Source of the DNA: Acanthaster planci
Taxonomy: Eukaryota; Echinodermata; Asteroidea; Valvatida; Acanthasteridae
Direction: 5' to 3'
Length of the DNA: 64,000 nt
Assembly (NCBI RefSeq): GCF_001949145.1
Contig: NW_019091429.1
Coordinates: 719,251 to 783,250 of the forward strand
In this document: positions 24,201-29,399 of the stretch, piece by piece
How the letters are laid out: every line of letters begins with the position of its first letter
Position numbering within the stretch: position 1 is the first letter of the stretch
Position numbers and translations under genes: made by a program
The notes under the pieces: generated by a model
What the model was told of the DNA's origin: nothing
What the model saw: the letters and a program-made list of their open reading frames with translations, nothing else
Database searches by the model: none

Positions 24201-26918
24201 TAGCATTGCTGTGGTCTTCTCTTTGCTTCGTTCTGGCTGCAGCAGCCCTAGTGCCCCAATCAACCAGGTTGCTACACCAACAGATAACAGTTTCTATGTC
24301 ATGGTGTGTTGGATGTTATGCAGCTTCGACGGAGGCACCAATAAACACAGCAGCCAACTGTCTTTCGTGCACATACTTTACTCGCATCTGTAGTTAGCGT
24401 TTATATGCTACTACCATTCTGTCATCAGAGCTATCAACTGTGGTTGTCCCTGATGGCTTCTCTCCCTGGGACAACATTGCCCTCAGGTCCTCTCCCTTTG
24501 GTATGTTCATTCAGGGTTCCCCTTCGATATGGCTCATTCCCTGTTGGGACCTGTCTCATATCCTTGAGCTCTTCAGAAATCTTCCCTCTGAGCCTTCCGT
24601 CGATGCGTCATCATCCCACACCTCAGTGAGGTTGATCTTTCATCTTACATTCCGGGGCAGTGGATTGTCAACGGTATCCATCACAGATTGTCTCATCGAA
24701 TGGTAACACCACAGCGTCTGTTTCATCCCAGCCCTAAGCTCCCGCATGAAGTCCTATTAGAATTCATCCCACCAACAAGACATCTTCATCTCTAACATCA
24801 TACAGCACCTGGGTCCTCCTAATAGCAAGCCTTGCCGTCCTGATCAAATTCTCATTATGGTTTCTGGCCAGGACTCAAAGCCGAGAGGTACCATCTCTTT
24901 TTCCATCATTACCCCACCGGTAAACTTCAATGAACAGTAATCGGAGACCCTACAGCTAGTTGAGTTTTCTCGGCCACCAAGTTCACTTGTTCGAAAGTCT
25001 AACCTTCCTATACTACAAACCCGGCTGCCCTATCACAGTTCATGATGTTAGAGCGGTATTGACCTTGAAGACATCCTTCGGTGGTGTCCTTTCAGAAGAT
25101 ATATTCAGGACAGCATGCTGGAAAAACACGTCATGCTACCTGAGTGAAGTCTCACATGACTTCTTTCATAGCAAGACAATACTAGCCTCTTTACCAAGAC
25201 GGCAAGGACCCTTACTGTGTGAGCCACCTCCAGTTTTGATGGCTTCCTCCTTTTCTTTGGTGGGTCCTCATCATTGTACTCTGTCTTCCTCACTTTCAGT
25301 GCATCCCTCAACTGTAGTGACTGTTTGGGTAGGATGAGTGCAGTAGTATGGGAGAGTCTGCTAATGAATACCTACCTAAACAGTTGATGCCCACCTGTCC
25401 TCCCCACTTTAGCTCGGACCTTGTGCTTCGGAAAAGAAGGACGAATATGGCAGTGTCACCACTTTGTATGGTGGGTCTAGAGAGCACTCTACAGTTGATT
25501 AAGTTTTTGCGAACGGCAAAAGGCATTTAGGGAAATTTGCAAATGTGGTACAGTGTCCTTGCTAAGTTGATGTACATAACATAAAGATGACAAATTTCAC
25601 TATGTGAAGGGTTTTATCAGACTGCATCACCTGTTAGGATCTGACAAATCTTGATGAAAACTCATCAGAACCTAAGCTTCGATGCCTAGATGCATTATGT
25701 ACATAACATCAGTCTCACCTCATCGGATATCAAATTGCAAATAATGCCAAGTCAAAATTAAGAGAAGTTTTTCAATCATAACTTACAAACCAAAGTGAGA
25801 TACAAGGTTTTGTGATCTGATTGACTTACCCTTGGCAGAATTATTAATTCCTGGACACAAAATTTTATGTGAAACCGGGAAAGTGTGTATAAACAGTTGG
25901 TACTTTTATCATCTGGTAAACATCACCCACATAATGGCGCTCAACAGATAGGAATGGGTGTCATTTAACCACTTCCTGCCGGGGATTCCGGATCCGGACA
26001 CGTATGCTTTATATGTGTGGCCGGGGTCTCTGAACTCCGACAAAGGGAACAGGGTCTTTTAACAAAAGACCGTACTCGGAACAAAAGACCAGGTTGCTGG
26101 GAATTACGACTTTTTTCACTCTCAAAAGTGGACATAATCCAGCCTTGTTTTAAAACAGTATACCATGGTTTGGGGCACTTAGAGTGAGCGGATTACCACC
26201 GGGGACAAAAGTGCTCCACCACCGCAGTGATGAGCAGCACAGCACCGCTGCATGCTAATCTGGCCCCTATTGAAAAGAGGTCAGCAGCGCACTGTGGCAG
26301 GTTCGTGAACAAAGAAAGTTATATAACGTCGCACAATCTGGGCTCTTTTTACAAGGCTGCAGGCCTGGCAGAAATACTCTGGTGTTAATAGATTTTGTCA
26401 GTCAGGCTAGAGTGGAGACCAGACAATTTTTTGTGTGGGTATAAGTGTGCAGTAAATGAAGATAGGAATTTTAAAGAATTTTGAAAACAGAAAAAATGAT
26501 AAAATCCTGCCCCAGCATCATCAACATTGATAACTGCCCCGGCAGGAAGTGGGTAATAGACATCACTGTTGTTGTTTTCACTAATGTACTAACTCAATTC
26601 TGATGACTGTCAAAGAAATTCTGTAATATTTTTAAAACCAGTCAGTCTTGCCCAATCAGCCCGACCAGCTTATATTTATGACTGGAACAGATGAAGTTTA
26701 AATAAAAACAGTGGGGAAAAGGGGAATTCACACATGAATGAAGTAGCTGTCAAATTAATGTTCAAAGGTTTTCATTCTAATTATGTATCTATTCGCAGGA
26801 ACCACTGAGTAATGCAATGATTGCAAAGCAGCTCCAGCAACAAGAACTAGACAAATACAAATTCCATCACAAGCGTGAAAAGGCTCGAGCATCTTCAGTC
26901 AAAACCAGTCATCAATCA
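55..26918 (+). CDS. rc3h: Roquin-family RING/CCCH ubiquitin ligase, C-terminal part (11 exons)
   Basis: Roquin proteins bind stem-loops in mRNA 3' UTRs and recruit deadenylation and decay factors; their RING acts as an E3 ligase in cytoplasmic granules. Exons at 55-240, 1777-1910, 2678-3246, 13701-13861, 14243-14489, 15438-15552, 18060-18253, 19376-19569, 20044-20128, 21691-21783 and 26799-26918 join in phase with GT/AG borders and give 699 codons without a stop. Roquin-like blocks in the right order are: FRAKSRRMLSALNR (just after the CCCH finger in vertebrates), SLGELCERKQEILHQL, YNPWTSQ, MSKSSRTAFKSTGPVQ (vertebrate SRxSKTxYxxxGPxQ) and a coiled-coil-like stretch TDIEMQLKNELADVSNEIQ. Human Roquin-1 has roughly 690 residues after its zinc finger, the same length. 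RING, ROQ and CCCH domains lie outside the window. The 10.4-kb intron 3 is filled with transposon relics. The exact stop is uncertain. The family call is from remembered similarity. Confidence 0.8.
241..1776 (+). other. Roquin intron A-B
   Basis: Non-coding. It contains short tacatgta-type palindromic runs near 1543-1570. No coding similarity or transposon was recognised. Confidence 0.6.
1777..1910 (+). CDS. rc3h: Roquin exon B
   Basis: The acceptor is ...ctctgaatag at 1776 after a pyrimidine-rich tract, and the donor is ATG|GTTTGT at 1910/1911. Its first G completes the AGG codon begun in exon A. It encodes DKVDQLSQSNMQAVSGNL followed by SAYRDYRDEMSELIESS, acidic and probably helical. It exits in phase 1. 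Confidence 0.7.
1911..2677 (+). other. Roquin intron B-C
   Basis: Short intron; nothing recognised beyond AT-rich sequence. Confidence 0.55.
2678..3246 (+). CDS. rc3h: Roquin exon C (large, low-complexity)
   Basis: This 569-nt exon has acceptor ...atccaccag at 2677 and donor AAG|GTACGT at 3246/3247. The split GAT codon joins it to exon B and it ends in phase 0. About 190 residues are rich in S, H, P and Q (for example VHPPGARTHLHSAPQPVYSY), as expected for the disordered proline-rich part of Roquin. No folded domain was recognised. Confidence 0.75.
3538..3840 (-). pseudogene. CR1/Rex1-like LINE reverse transcriptase fragment
   Basis: Read on the minus strand, about 3640-3790 encodes SDTVVTNVGVPPGCVL, PILFSLYTSD and, after a short spacer, KYADDIALA. 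These are the GVPQGxxLSP block and the YADD active site of non-LTR reverse transcriptases. Downstream, about 3540-3600 can be read as RFRNSFRPRA, like LINE C-terminal ends. Only about 300 bp survive, with nothing in frame to either side. It is antisense to Roquin inside intron C-D and is the same family as the copy at 38.2-39.9 kb (shared GVPxGCVL...LFSLYTSD). Confidence 0.7.
3888..4015 (+). repeat. Diverged direct repeat, copy 1
   Basis: The segment catggaaagccatgcat, then tcgtcaaattgatgt followed by T-rich sequence, recurs in diverged form at 4667-4790. It leads into gtgtaaaacgctatat at about 4023, the kind of 3' tail seen in some LINEs and their SINEs. Confidence 0.5.
4048..4328. mobile_element. 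Short TIR element (MITE-like), about 280 bp
   Basis: The left end ttaggtcatttgggagacat is matched in inverse by tgcctccctaatgacccatta at about 4306-4326 (roughly 17 of 20 positions). Inside are further copies of tagggagacat near 4093 and 4113 and an inverted copy (tgtctccct) near 4128. No coding capacity. The target duplication is unclear. Confidence 0.5.
4667..4790 (+). repeat. Diverged direct repeat, copy 2
   Basis: Matches 3888-4015 (ccatgcat, tcgaattgat, cttat-cca-ctttattatttt, actcaaatt-gat). The two copies flank the small TIR element at 4.05-4.33 kb. Confidence 0.5.
5013..5585 (-). pseudogene. YR-retrotransposon tyrosine recombinase
   Basis: GYAAFLRFNELQNLHYSDI carries the first catalytic Arg and SKTDEHRQG the Lys region (5376-5585). 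After a break, HSLRSSCATQAIKKGIPDRL and IKKHGCWVSETA (about 5050-5132) give the HxxR box and His/Trp box. KDTLYVH follows, whose Tyr codon at 5022-5024 is the likely nucleophile. All catalytic positions can be found, but they sit in different frames. Confidence 0.78.
5800..6467 (-). pseudogene. YR-retrotransposon RNase H region
   Basis: The 150-residue frame 6015-6467 ends VVYSDAGDVGGAGYTVEIGG, which carries the first catalytic Asp of RNase H (YSDAS-like). The next frame continues with WIPRSKNQRADLLS, the usual end of the domain (NxxADxLS). A frame break lies between. Confidence 0.72.
6580..7266 (-). pseudogene. YR-retrotransposon reverse transcriptase
   Basis: The N-terminal part (6979-7266) has FKGRLKSHLEFWQQN and LRLGYTIPFH, as in DIRS/Ngaro RTs. 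The middle part (6599-6886) has LPFGLTSAPTFSRK, the RT LPFGLxxAPxxF block. VVYLDDDLGMA at about 6570-6605 holds the YxDD active site, intact. Frames are interrupted between these blocks. Confidence 0.75.
7340..7736 (-). pseudogene. YR-retrotransposon Gag-like region with zinc knuckle
   Basis: The frame at 7533-7736 encodes KLIRLADSSEGGWQTVKEY and NELASDSDNDKKL, acidic sequence typical of Gag in Ngaro-like elements. Further on, in another frame at about 7345-7405, TCFACGSIGHWRKECPFIHP is a perfect CX2CX4HX4C zinc knuckle. The frame change shows at least one indel. Confidence 0.65.
7741..11444 (+). other. Roquin intron C-D, part without recognised genes
   Basis: Mostly unique-looking AT-rich intron. 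There is a near-perfect hairpin at 8144-8174 and a telomere-like taaccctaaccccc run at 7902-7915. Near 9545-9570 and 9790-9805 are tacatgtacatgta palindromes, and near 9600-9670 an indistinct C- and A-rich tract. No coding support. Confidence 0.5.
11445..11825 (-). mobile_element. piggyBac-like MITE, left part, interrupted
   Basis: Starts ttaacctcttgctgccggg and is collinear with the copy at 27200-27803: shared aaaattcttcaaaaa-tcataacttca, cctgccacc, gcccagattgtgcg, and ttgttcccgaaa. The element stops at about 11825 and resumes at 13405, with a Penelope-like element in between. Confidence 0.72.
11826..13404 (-). mobile_element. Penelope-like element (RT plus GIY-YIG endonuclease), decayed
   Basis: Minus-strand frames carry Penelope hallmarks. 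CPRFFGQLKILKPGIPLRSI and ALRGSPTYNTTKHL (13010-13414) are RT fingers. GSPLSLVLADTFMEVLE (about 12790-12845) and AVYCKSTHTDRYLHSASFHH (about 12620-12700) are palm and later RT motifs. GKTGQDLPTRLKEH (about 12350-12400) belongs to the C-terminal GIY-YIG nuclease. The order RT then GIY-YIG is canonical. Stops and frameshifts show it is dead. The ends fall inside a MITE. Confidence 0.8.
12934..13026 (-). repeat. 47-bp tandem duplication inside the Penelope RT
   Basis: Two copies of a 47-bp unit beginning tgtgcactcacagagagtgg start at 12934 and 12981, differing at about one position (tagatat/tagatgt). The length is not a multiple of 3, so it breaks the RT frame. Confidence 0.85.
13405..13536 (-). 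mobile_element. piggyBac-like MITE, right part
   Basis: Resumes the copy begun at 11445: ggcaattcccagcagctcagt, cgagtacagtcttttgttac and ending ccccggcagcaagtggttga, the inverse of the left end. It matches 27660-27803 closely. Confidence 0.75.
13701..13861 (+). CDS. rc3h: Roquin exon D
   Basis: The acceptor is ...tttttaattcag at 13700; donor GTCAGT begins at 13862. Entry is phase 0 and exit leaves CA, completed to CAG by exon E, which fixes this donor over the nearby GTATAT. SLGELCERKQEILHQL resembles the Roquin-1 segment SLDELxRRRKEIMAQL. It also encodes NPWERSQSLTKTVTSLW. Confidence 0.75.
14243..14489 (+). CDS. rc3h: Roquin exon E
   Basis: The acceptor is ...gcattttgatag at 14242 and the donor is AAG|GTTTGT at 14489/14490. 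It encodes 82 residues including ENEVCYNPWTSQ, parallel to the vertebrate Roquin YSPWSC motif, followed by a charged helix-like end (ELSEFKKMSMEDLEQTLKK). It exits in phase 0. Confidence 0.75.
14570..14860. repeat. Degenerate palindromic repeat region
   Basis: Many copies of tatctcatac / gagatata, acttgtgtgtatg / catacacacaact and tacatgta occur in both orientations, so the region can fold on itself. It lies just after Roquin exon E. No coding capacity. Confidence 0.55.
14935..15185. repeat. C-rich interspersed repeat fragment
   Basis: Contains tggatccaggaaggggcc and cccctcccctcccccaaac, then a second ggggcccctccctcaac. Similar C-run segments with ggatcc-type flanks occur near 37360, 43340, 50735 and 51160. 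Confidence 0.4.
15438..15552 (+). CDS. rc3h: Roquin exon F
   Basis: The acceptor is ...cttatactgcag at 15437 and the donor is ACAG|GTATGT at 15552/15553. It encodes VKQEDEHAGSSHYERGHK then IQLEMDRRVQQNNVAWGIPT. It exits in phase 1, and the final G forms GGA with exon G. Confidence 0.74.
15553..18059 (+). other. Roquin intron F-G
   Basis: No gene or recognisable transposon. A tacatgtatacatgtacatgta run lies near 16026-16048. Confidence 0.5.
18060..18253 (+). CDS. rc3h: Roquin exon G (SRxSRT motif)
   Basis: The acceptor is ...gatttatgcag at 18059 and the donor is CAG|GTAAAT at 18253/18254. It encodes 64 residues ending MSKSSRTAFKSTGPVQ, which closely matches vertebrate Roquin-1 and -2 (ISRTSKTIYQGAGPMQ and ISRSSRTGYHTTDPVQ). 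This is the strongest single piece of evidence for the family call. Confidence 0.82.
19376..19569 (+). CDS. rc3h: Roquin exon H
   Basis: The acceptor is ...gcttttttaacag at 19375 and the donor is AAGG|GTATGT at 19569/19570. It is a serine- and proline-rich linker (SAGPSPETNPVTLTQDC, then YAVSLSLKTPPQVSESKLP). Phase 0 in, phase 2 out. No domain recognised. Confidence 0.7.
20044..20128 (+). CDS. rc3h: Roquin exon I (coiled-coil)
   Basis: The acceptor is ...cttcatttttaag at 20043 and the donor is AAG|GTAAAT at 20128/20129. GQRETDIEMQLKNELADVSN and the following EIQKKVLNK have heptad-like spacing and parallel the Roquin pattern xQLxLELxQxxxEI near the C terminus. Confidence 0.75.
21691..21783 (+). 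CDS. rc3h: Roquin exon J
   Basis: This 31-codon exon has acceptor ...atttttttgcag at 21690 and donor TAT|GTGAGT at 21783/21784, phase 0 at both ends. It encodes NAQDIVLLEQASHALDPL then AFISGSRNPVSVY. The first part resembles a remembered Roquin-2 C-terminal segment (EDHVILEEQ). Confidence 0.7.
22996..23033 (+). repeat. Left inverted terminal repeat of the DIRS-like element
   Basis: Begins ctactgcgctcatcctaccc. It pairs with 25309-25346 with three mismatches. Confidence 0.8.
24044..24166 (-). mobile_element. Truncated MITE copy nested in the DIRS-like remnant
   Basis: Starts ttaaccacttgctgccggg, contains ttttcaaaattcttcaaaaa and ends near cggttaa. It is collinear with the first part of the 11445 copy but lacks most of the interior. 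Confidence 0.6.
24440..25170 (+). pseudogene. DIRS-like tyrosine recombinase fragment
   Basis: Two blocks resemble animal DIRS recombinases. The first is WLIPCWDLSHILELFRNLP (24440-24706), like WDLxxVLExLxxxPFEPL. The second is HDVRAVLTLKTSFGGVLSED and IFRTACWKNTSCYLSEV (24960-25160), like HDxRAVxxSLA...VxxEDILRxACWxxxSTFxxxYL. Frames are broken between them. Confidence 0.68.
25309..25346 (-). repeat. Right inverted terminal repeat of the DIRS-like element
   Basis: The reverse complement begins ctactgcactcatcctaccc, matching the left end. Confidence 0.8.
25965..26556 (+). mobile_element. piggyBac-like MITE, complete copy
   Basis: About 590 bp from ttaaccacttcctgccgggg to ccccggcaggaagtgggtaa, perfect or near-perfect ends of about 18 bp. 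The TTAA-plus-CC ends are typical of piggyBac-type targets (inference). It shares the interior with the 27826 copy: acaaaagaccgtactcggaa, gattaccacyggggacaaaa, tacaaggctgcaggcctggc. No coding capacity. Confidence 0.75.
26799..26918 (+). CDS. rc3h: Roquin exon K, near the C terminus
   Basis: The acceptor is ...tctattcgcag at 26798. It encodes EPLSNAMIAKQLQQQELDKY then KFHHKREKARASSVKTSHQS, a basic, glutamine-rich helix. Donor candidates are TCA|GTAGGT at 26919 and a second GTAGGT at 26949, both phase 0. If neither is used the frame runs to a stop ending at 27017, adding about 32 residues. The intron before it is about 5 kb and contains a DIRS-like remnant and a MITE. Confidence 0.65.
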
Positions 26919-27199
26919 GTAGGTTGCTTTGGACTTTTCTGCAGTCAAGTAGGTTTAGGCAAATGGAATGTCATCTTGCCCTCCCACAAATCGGTGCACC
27001 TAAGAATGGTAGACTGAAATGTTTTTGCATGTGGATATTAACTTAACACCAATCATTTATAGAAGGAAACTGGTTTGTAGCCATAATGTTGTTGGTACAT
27101 TTGGGCAACTCCACAGTGATCAAATTCAATTTAATTTTTAAGCCCTAATACTAGGAATTTCTGTTGGCCTTTAACAGTTGAACAGATTAATGAAAAACA

Positions 27200-27803
27200 T
27201 TAACATTTATGAGTGGGTTCCGGGTGAAATTTCGGGATGAGTTCCTGGGCGGTTTTCAAGATTTTCCGCTTGCAAAATTCTTCAAAAATTCATAACTTCA
27301 TTTACTGAACGTTTACACCCACACAAATGACTGTCTGGTGTCTACTCTAATCTGACAGGCAACCTCCATTGACGCTCGAGTATTCCAGTCAGGCCTGCCA
27401 CCCAGTGAAAAATGCCCAGATTGTGCGATGTTGCATATTTTCCTTTGTTCCCGAAAGTGGCTCAGTGCTTTGCTGAATGGCAGTGGTGTCTTTTCAAATG
27501 CAGCCAGATTAGCGTGCAGTGGCACTGTATCGCTCATCACTGGAGTGCTGAAGCACTTTTGTCCCCGCTGATAATACGAGGGCACTGAATGCCATAAAAA
27601 GTGGTATACTATTTCAAAGCAATGACAGATTACCTCTGCTGATACTAGCCGAAAAATGATGGCAATTCCCAGCAGCTCAGTCTTTTGTTGCGAGTACAGT
27701 CTTTTGTTACAAGGCCCAGCTCCTTTGTCTGATTTTGGGCACCCTGGCTATGGGTACAAACCCAAGGTCCCTGGTACCGGAAACCCCGGCACCGAGTGGT
27801 TAA
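27200..27803 (-). mobile_element. piggyBac-like MITE, reverse copy
   Basis: The same element as 27826-28418 in the opposite orientation. It ends ccccggcaccgagtggttaa; the left end near 27200 (ttaacatttatgagtggg) is degenerate. Shared blocks include cagcagctcagtcttttgtt, cccagattgtgcgatgtt and gcagccagattagcgtgcag. Confidence 0.7.
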
Positions 27804-27825
27804 CTTTTTAAACAATATAAAAAAC

Positions 27826-28418
27826 TTAACCACTTCCTGCCAGGGACTCCGGAATCGGAGATGTATGGTTTATATGCTTGGCCGGGTCTCCGAACTCGGA
27901 TAAAGGAAACAGGGCCCTGTAACAAAAGACCGTACTCGGAACAAAAGACCAGGCTGCTGGGCATTACCAACATTTTTACTCTCAAAAGTTGTGATAATCC
28001 AGCCTTGTTTTGAAACCATATACCAGGGTTTGGGGCATTGAGATTGAGCCGATTACCACTGGGGACAAAAGCACTCCACCACCGCAGCGATGAGCCACAC
28101 AGCACTGCTGCACGCTAATCTGGCCCCTATTGAAAAGAGGTCAGCAGTGCATTGAGCCAGGTTCGTGAACAAAAGAAAGTTATATAACACCGCACAATCT
28201 GGGCTCTTTTTACAAGGCTGCAGGCCTGGCTGAAATACTCGGGCATCAATGAAGGTCACCTGTCAACTTAAAGTAGTGCCTAAAGATTACTTAGTGCGGG
28301 TATAAACGACCGTTCAATGAAATGATGAATTTTTGAAGGATTTTGAAAACGGAAAAATGATAGTCATGCCGGCCCAGCATCATAAACATTGAAAAATGCC
28401 CTGGCATGAGGTGGTTAA
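27826..28418 (+). mobile_element. piggyBac-like MITE, forward copy
   Basis: From ttaaccacttcctgccaggg to ccctggcatgaggtggttaa. It is separated by only 22 bp from the reverse copy, so the two make a head-to-head inverted pair of about 1.2 kb. The interior is very similar to 25965-26556. Confidence 0.78.
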
Positions 28419-28537
28419 CAAATAGTATGTTAGTAAAATTTCAGTAAAAATGAAGTATTGCACAGAACCTGTAAAAATGCATATAAGTTCAATTCTGTTA
28501 AAGTAAATAATCAAGTCCTCTGTGCCATCAGTGGTGT

Positions 28538-29015
28538 AGGTTACAGTCTTAGCCATAGGACTACAGCGTCTGNNNNNNNNNNNNNNNNNNNNNNNNNNNN
28601 NNNNNNNNNNNNNNNNNNNNNNNNNNNNNNNNNNNNNNNNNNNNNNNNNNNNNNNNNNNNNNNNNNNNNNNNNNNNNNNNNNNNNNNNNNNNNNNNNNNN
28701 NNNNNNNNNNNNNNNNNNNNNNNNNNNNNNNNNNNNNNNNNNNNNNNNNNNNNNNNNNNNNNNNNNNNNNNNNNNNNNNNNNNNNNNNNNNNNNNNNNNN
28801 NNNNNNNNNNNNNNNNNNNNNNNNNNNNNNNNNNNNNNNNNNNNNNNNNNNNNNNNNNNNNNNATAGGACTACAGAGTCTCTTTCCCAAGGGTTTATGTT
28901 TCAGTCTCAACCATAGGACTCCAGAGTTATGTAGGTCTCACTCTCGGCCAGAGGACTCCAGAGTGCTTGTCTCTGGGATGTAAATCTCACTTCCATCCTT
29001 AGGTCTCCAAAGTCT
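28538..29015. repeat. Minisatellite around an assembly gap (291 N, 28573-28863)
   Basis: Both sides of the gap hold the motif cataggactacag-gtct. Copies start at about 28555 (left of the gap), 28864, 28913 and 28950 (agaggactccagagt), and a degenerate one near 29000 (taggtctccaaagtc), spaced 37-49 bp. The true repeat length is unknown because of the gap. Confidence 0.75.
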
Positions 29016-29390
29016 TTCTTTTTCATGTGGCTCGGCCTCCTGACAGTTTCAGTGGTGGTCTTGATTTTTGGTCCTGGCTTCTGAATTGAGGGTCTCGGCT
29101 TTGTCACTGCCTTCTACATGTGTTGCGATCTAAATAAACTCCCAAATTTTGGAAGGAAAAATTTGTTAGTTCTAGCATACATTTCACTTGAGCTTTTCTT
29201 CTGTTTTACATGTTTGATTGAGAGCTTAGGAGAGAATGTGTAACATGACTGAAGTTGATGCCAGGGGTATTGTTTTGTAAAATGTGTAACACATTGACAA
29301 CAGTGTATTACCTGCTTTCTTGTGAATGGGAACAGAACTCTGAGCACTCTTGCATTTTTATTTTATCTTATTTTTTTTTACTGTTTCTAG

Positions 29391-29399
29391 ATGGAATGA
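29391..29399 (+). CDS. rc3h: Possible terminal coding exon of Roquin (two codons plus stop)
   Basis: A strong acceptor (long T-rich tract then ctgtttctag, ending at 29390) is followed in phase 0 by ATG GAA TGA. If spliced from exon K it would end the protein with Met-Glu and open the 3' UTR. The resulting length, about 701 residues after the zinc finger, matches the family, but so does simple read-through of exon K. This is inference from splice signals only. Confidence 0.3.
   Translation: ME

Larger units (their letters stand above)
22996..25346 (+). mobile_element. DIRS-like retroelement remnant with inverted terminal repeats
   Basis: It is bounded by 38-bp inverted repeats (22996-23033 and 25309-25346, 35 of 38 positions matching). 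Plus-strand reading at about 24440-25170 gives tyrosine recombinase pieces: CWDLSHILELF, then HDVRAVLTLKTSFGG with the HxxR box, LSEDIFRTACWKN, and TSCYLSEVS with the probable catalytic Tyr. No RT was recognised, so the middle is deleted or unreadable. A MITE fragment sits inside at 24044-24166. Inverted ends are typical of DIRS elements. It lies in the intron before Roquin exon K. Confidence 0.72.

Noticed and set aside
28380-28916. Long frames on both strands across 28.4-28.9 kb
   Set aside because: They exist only because 291 N are translated as X.
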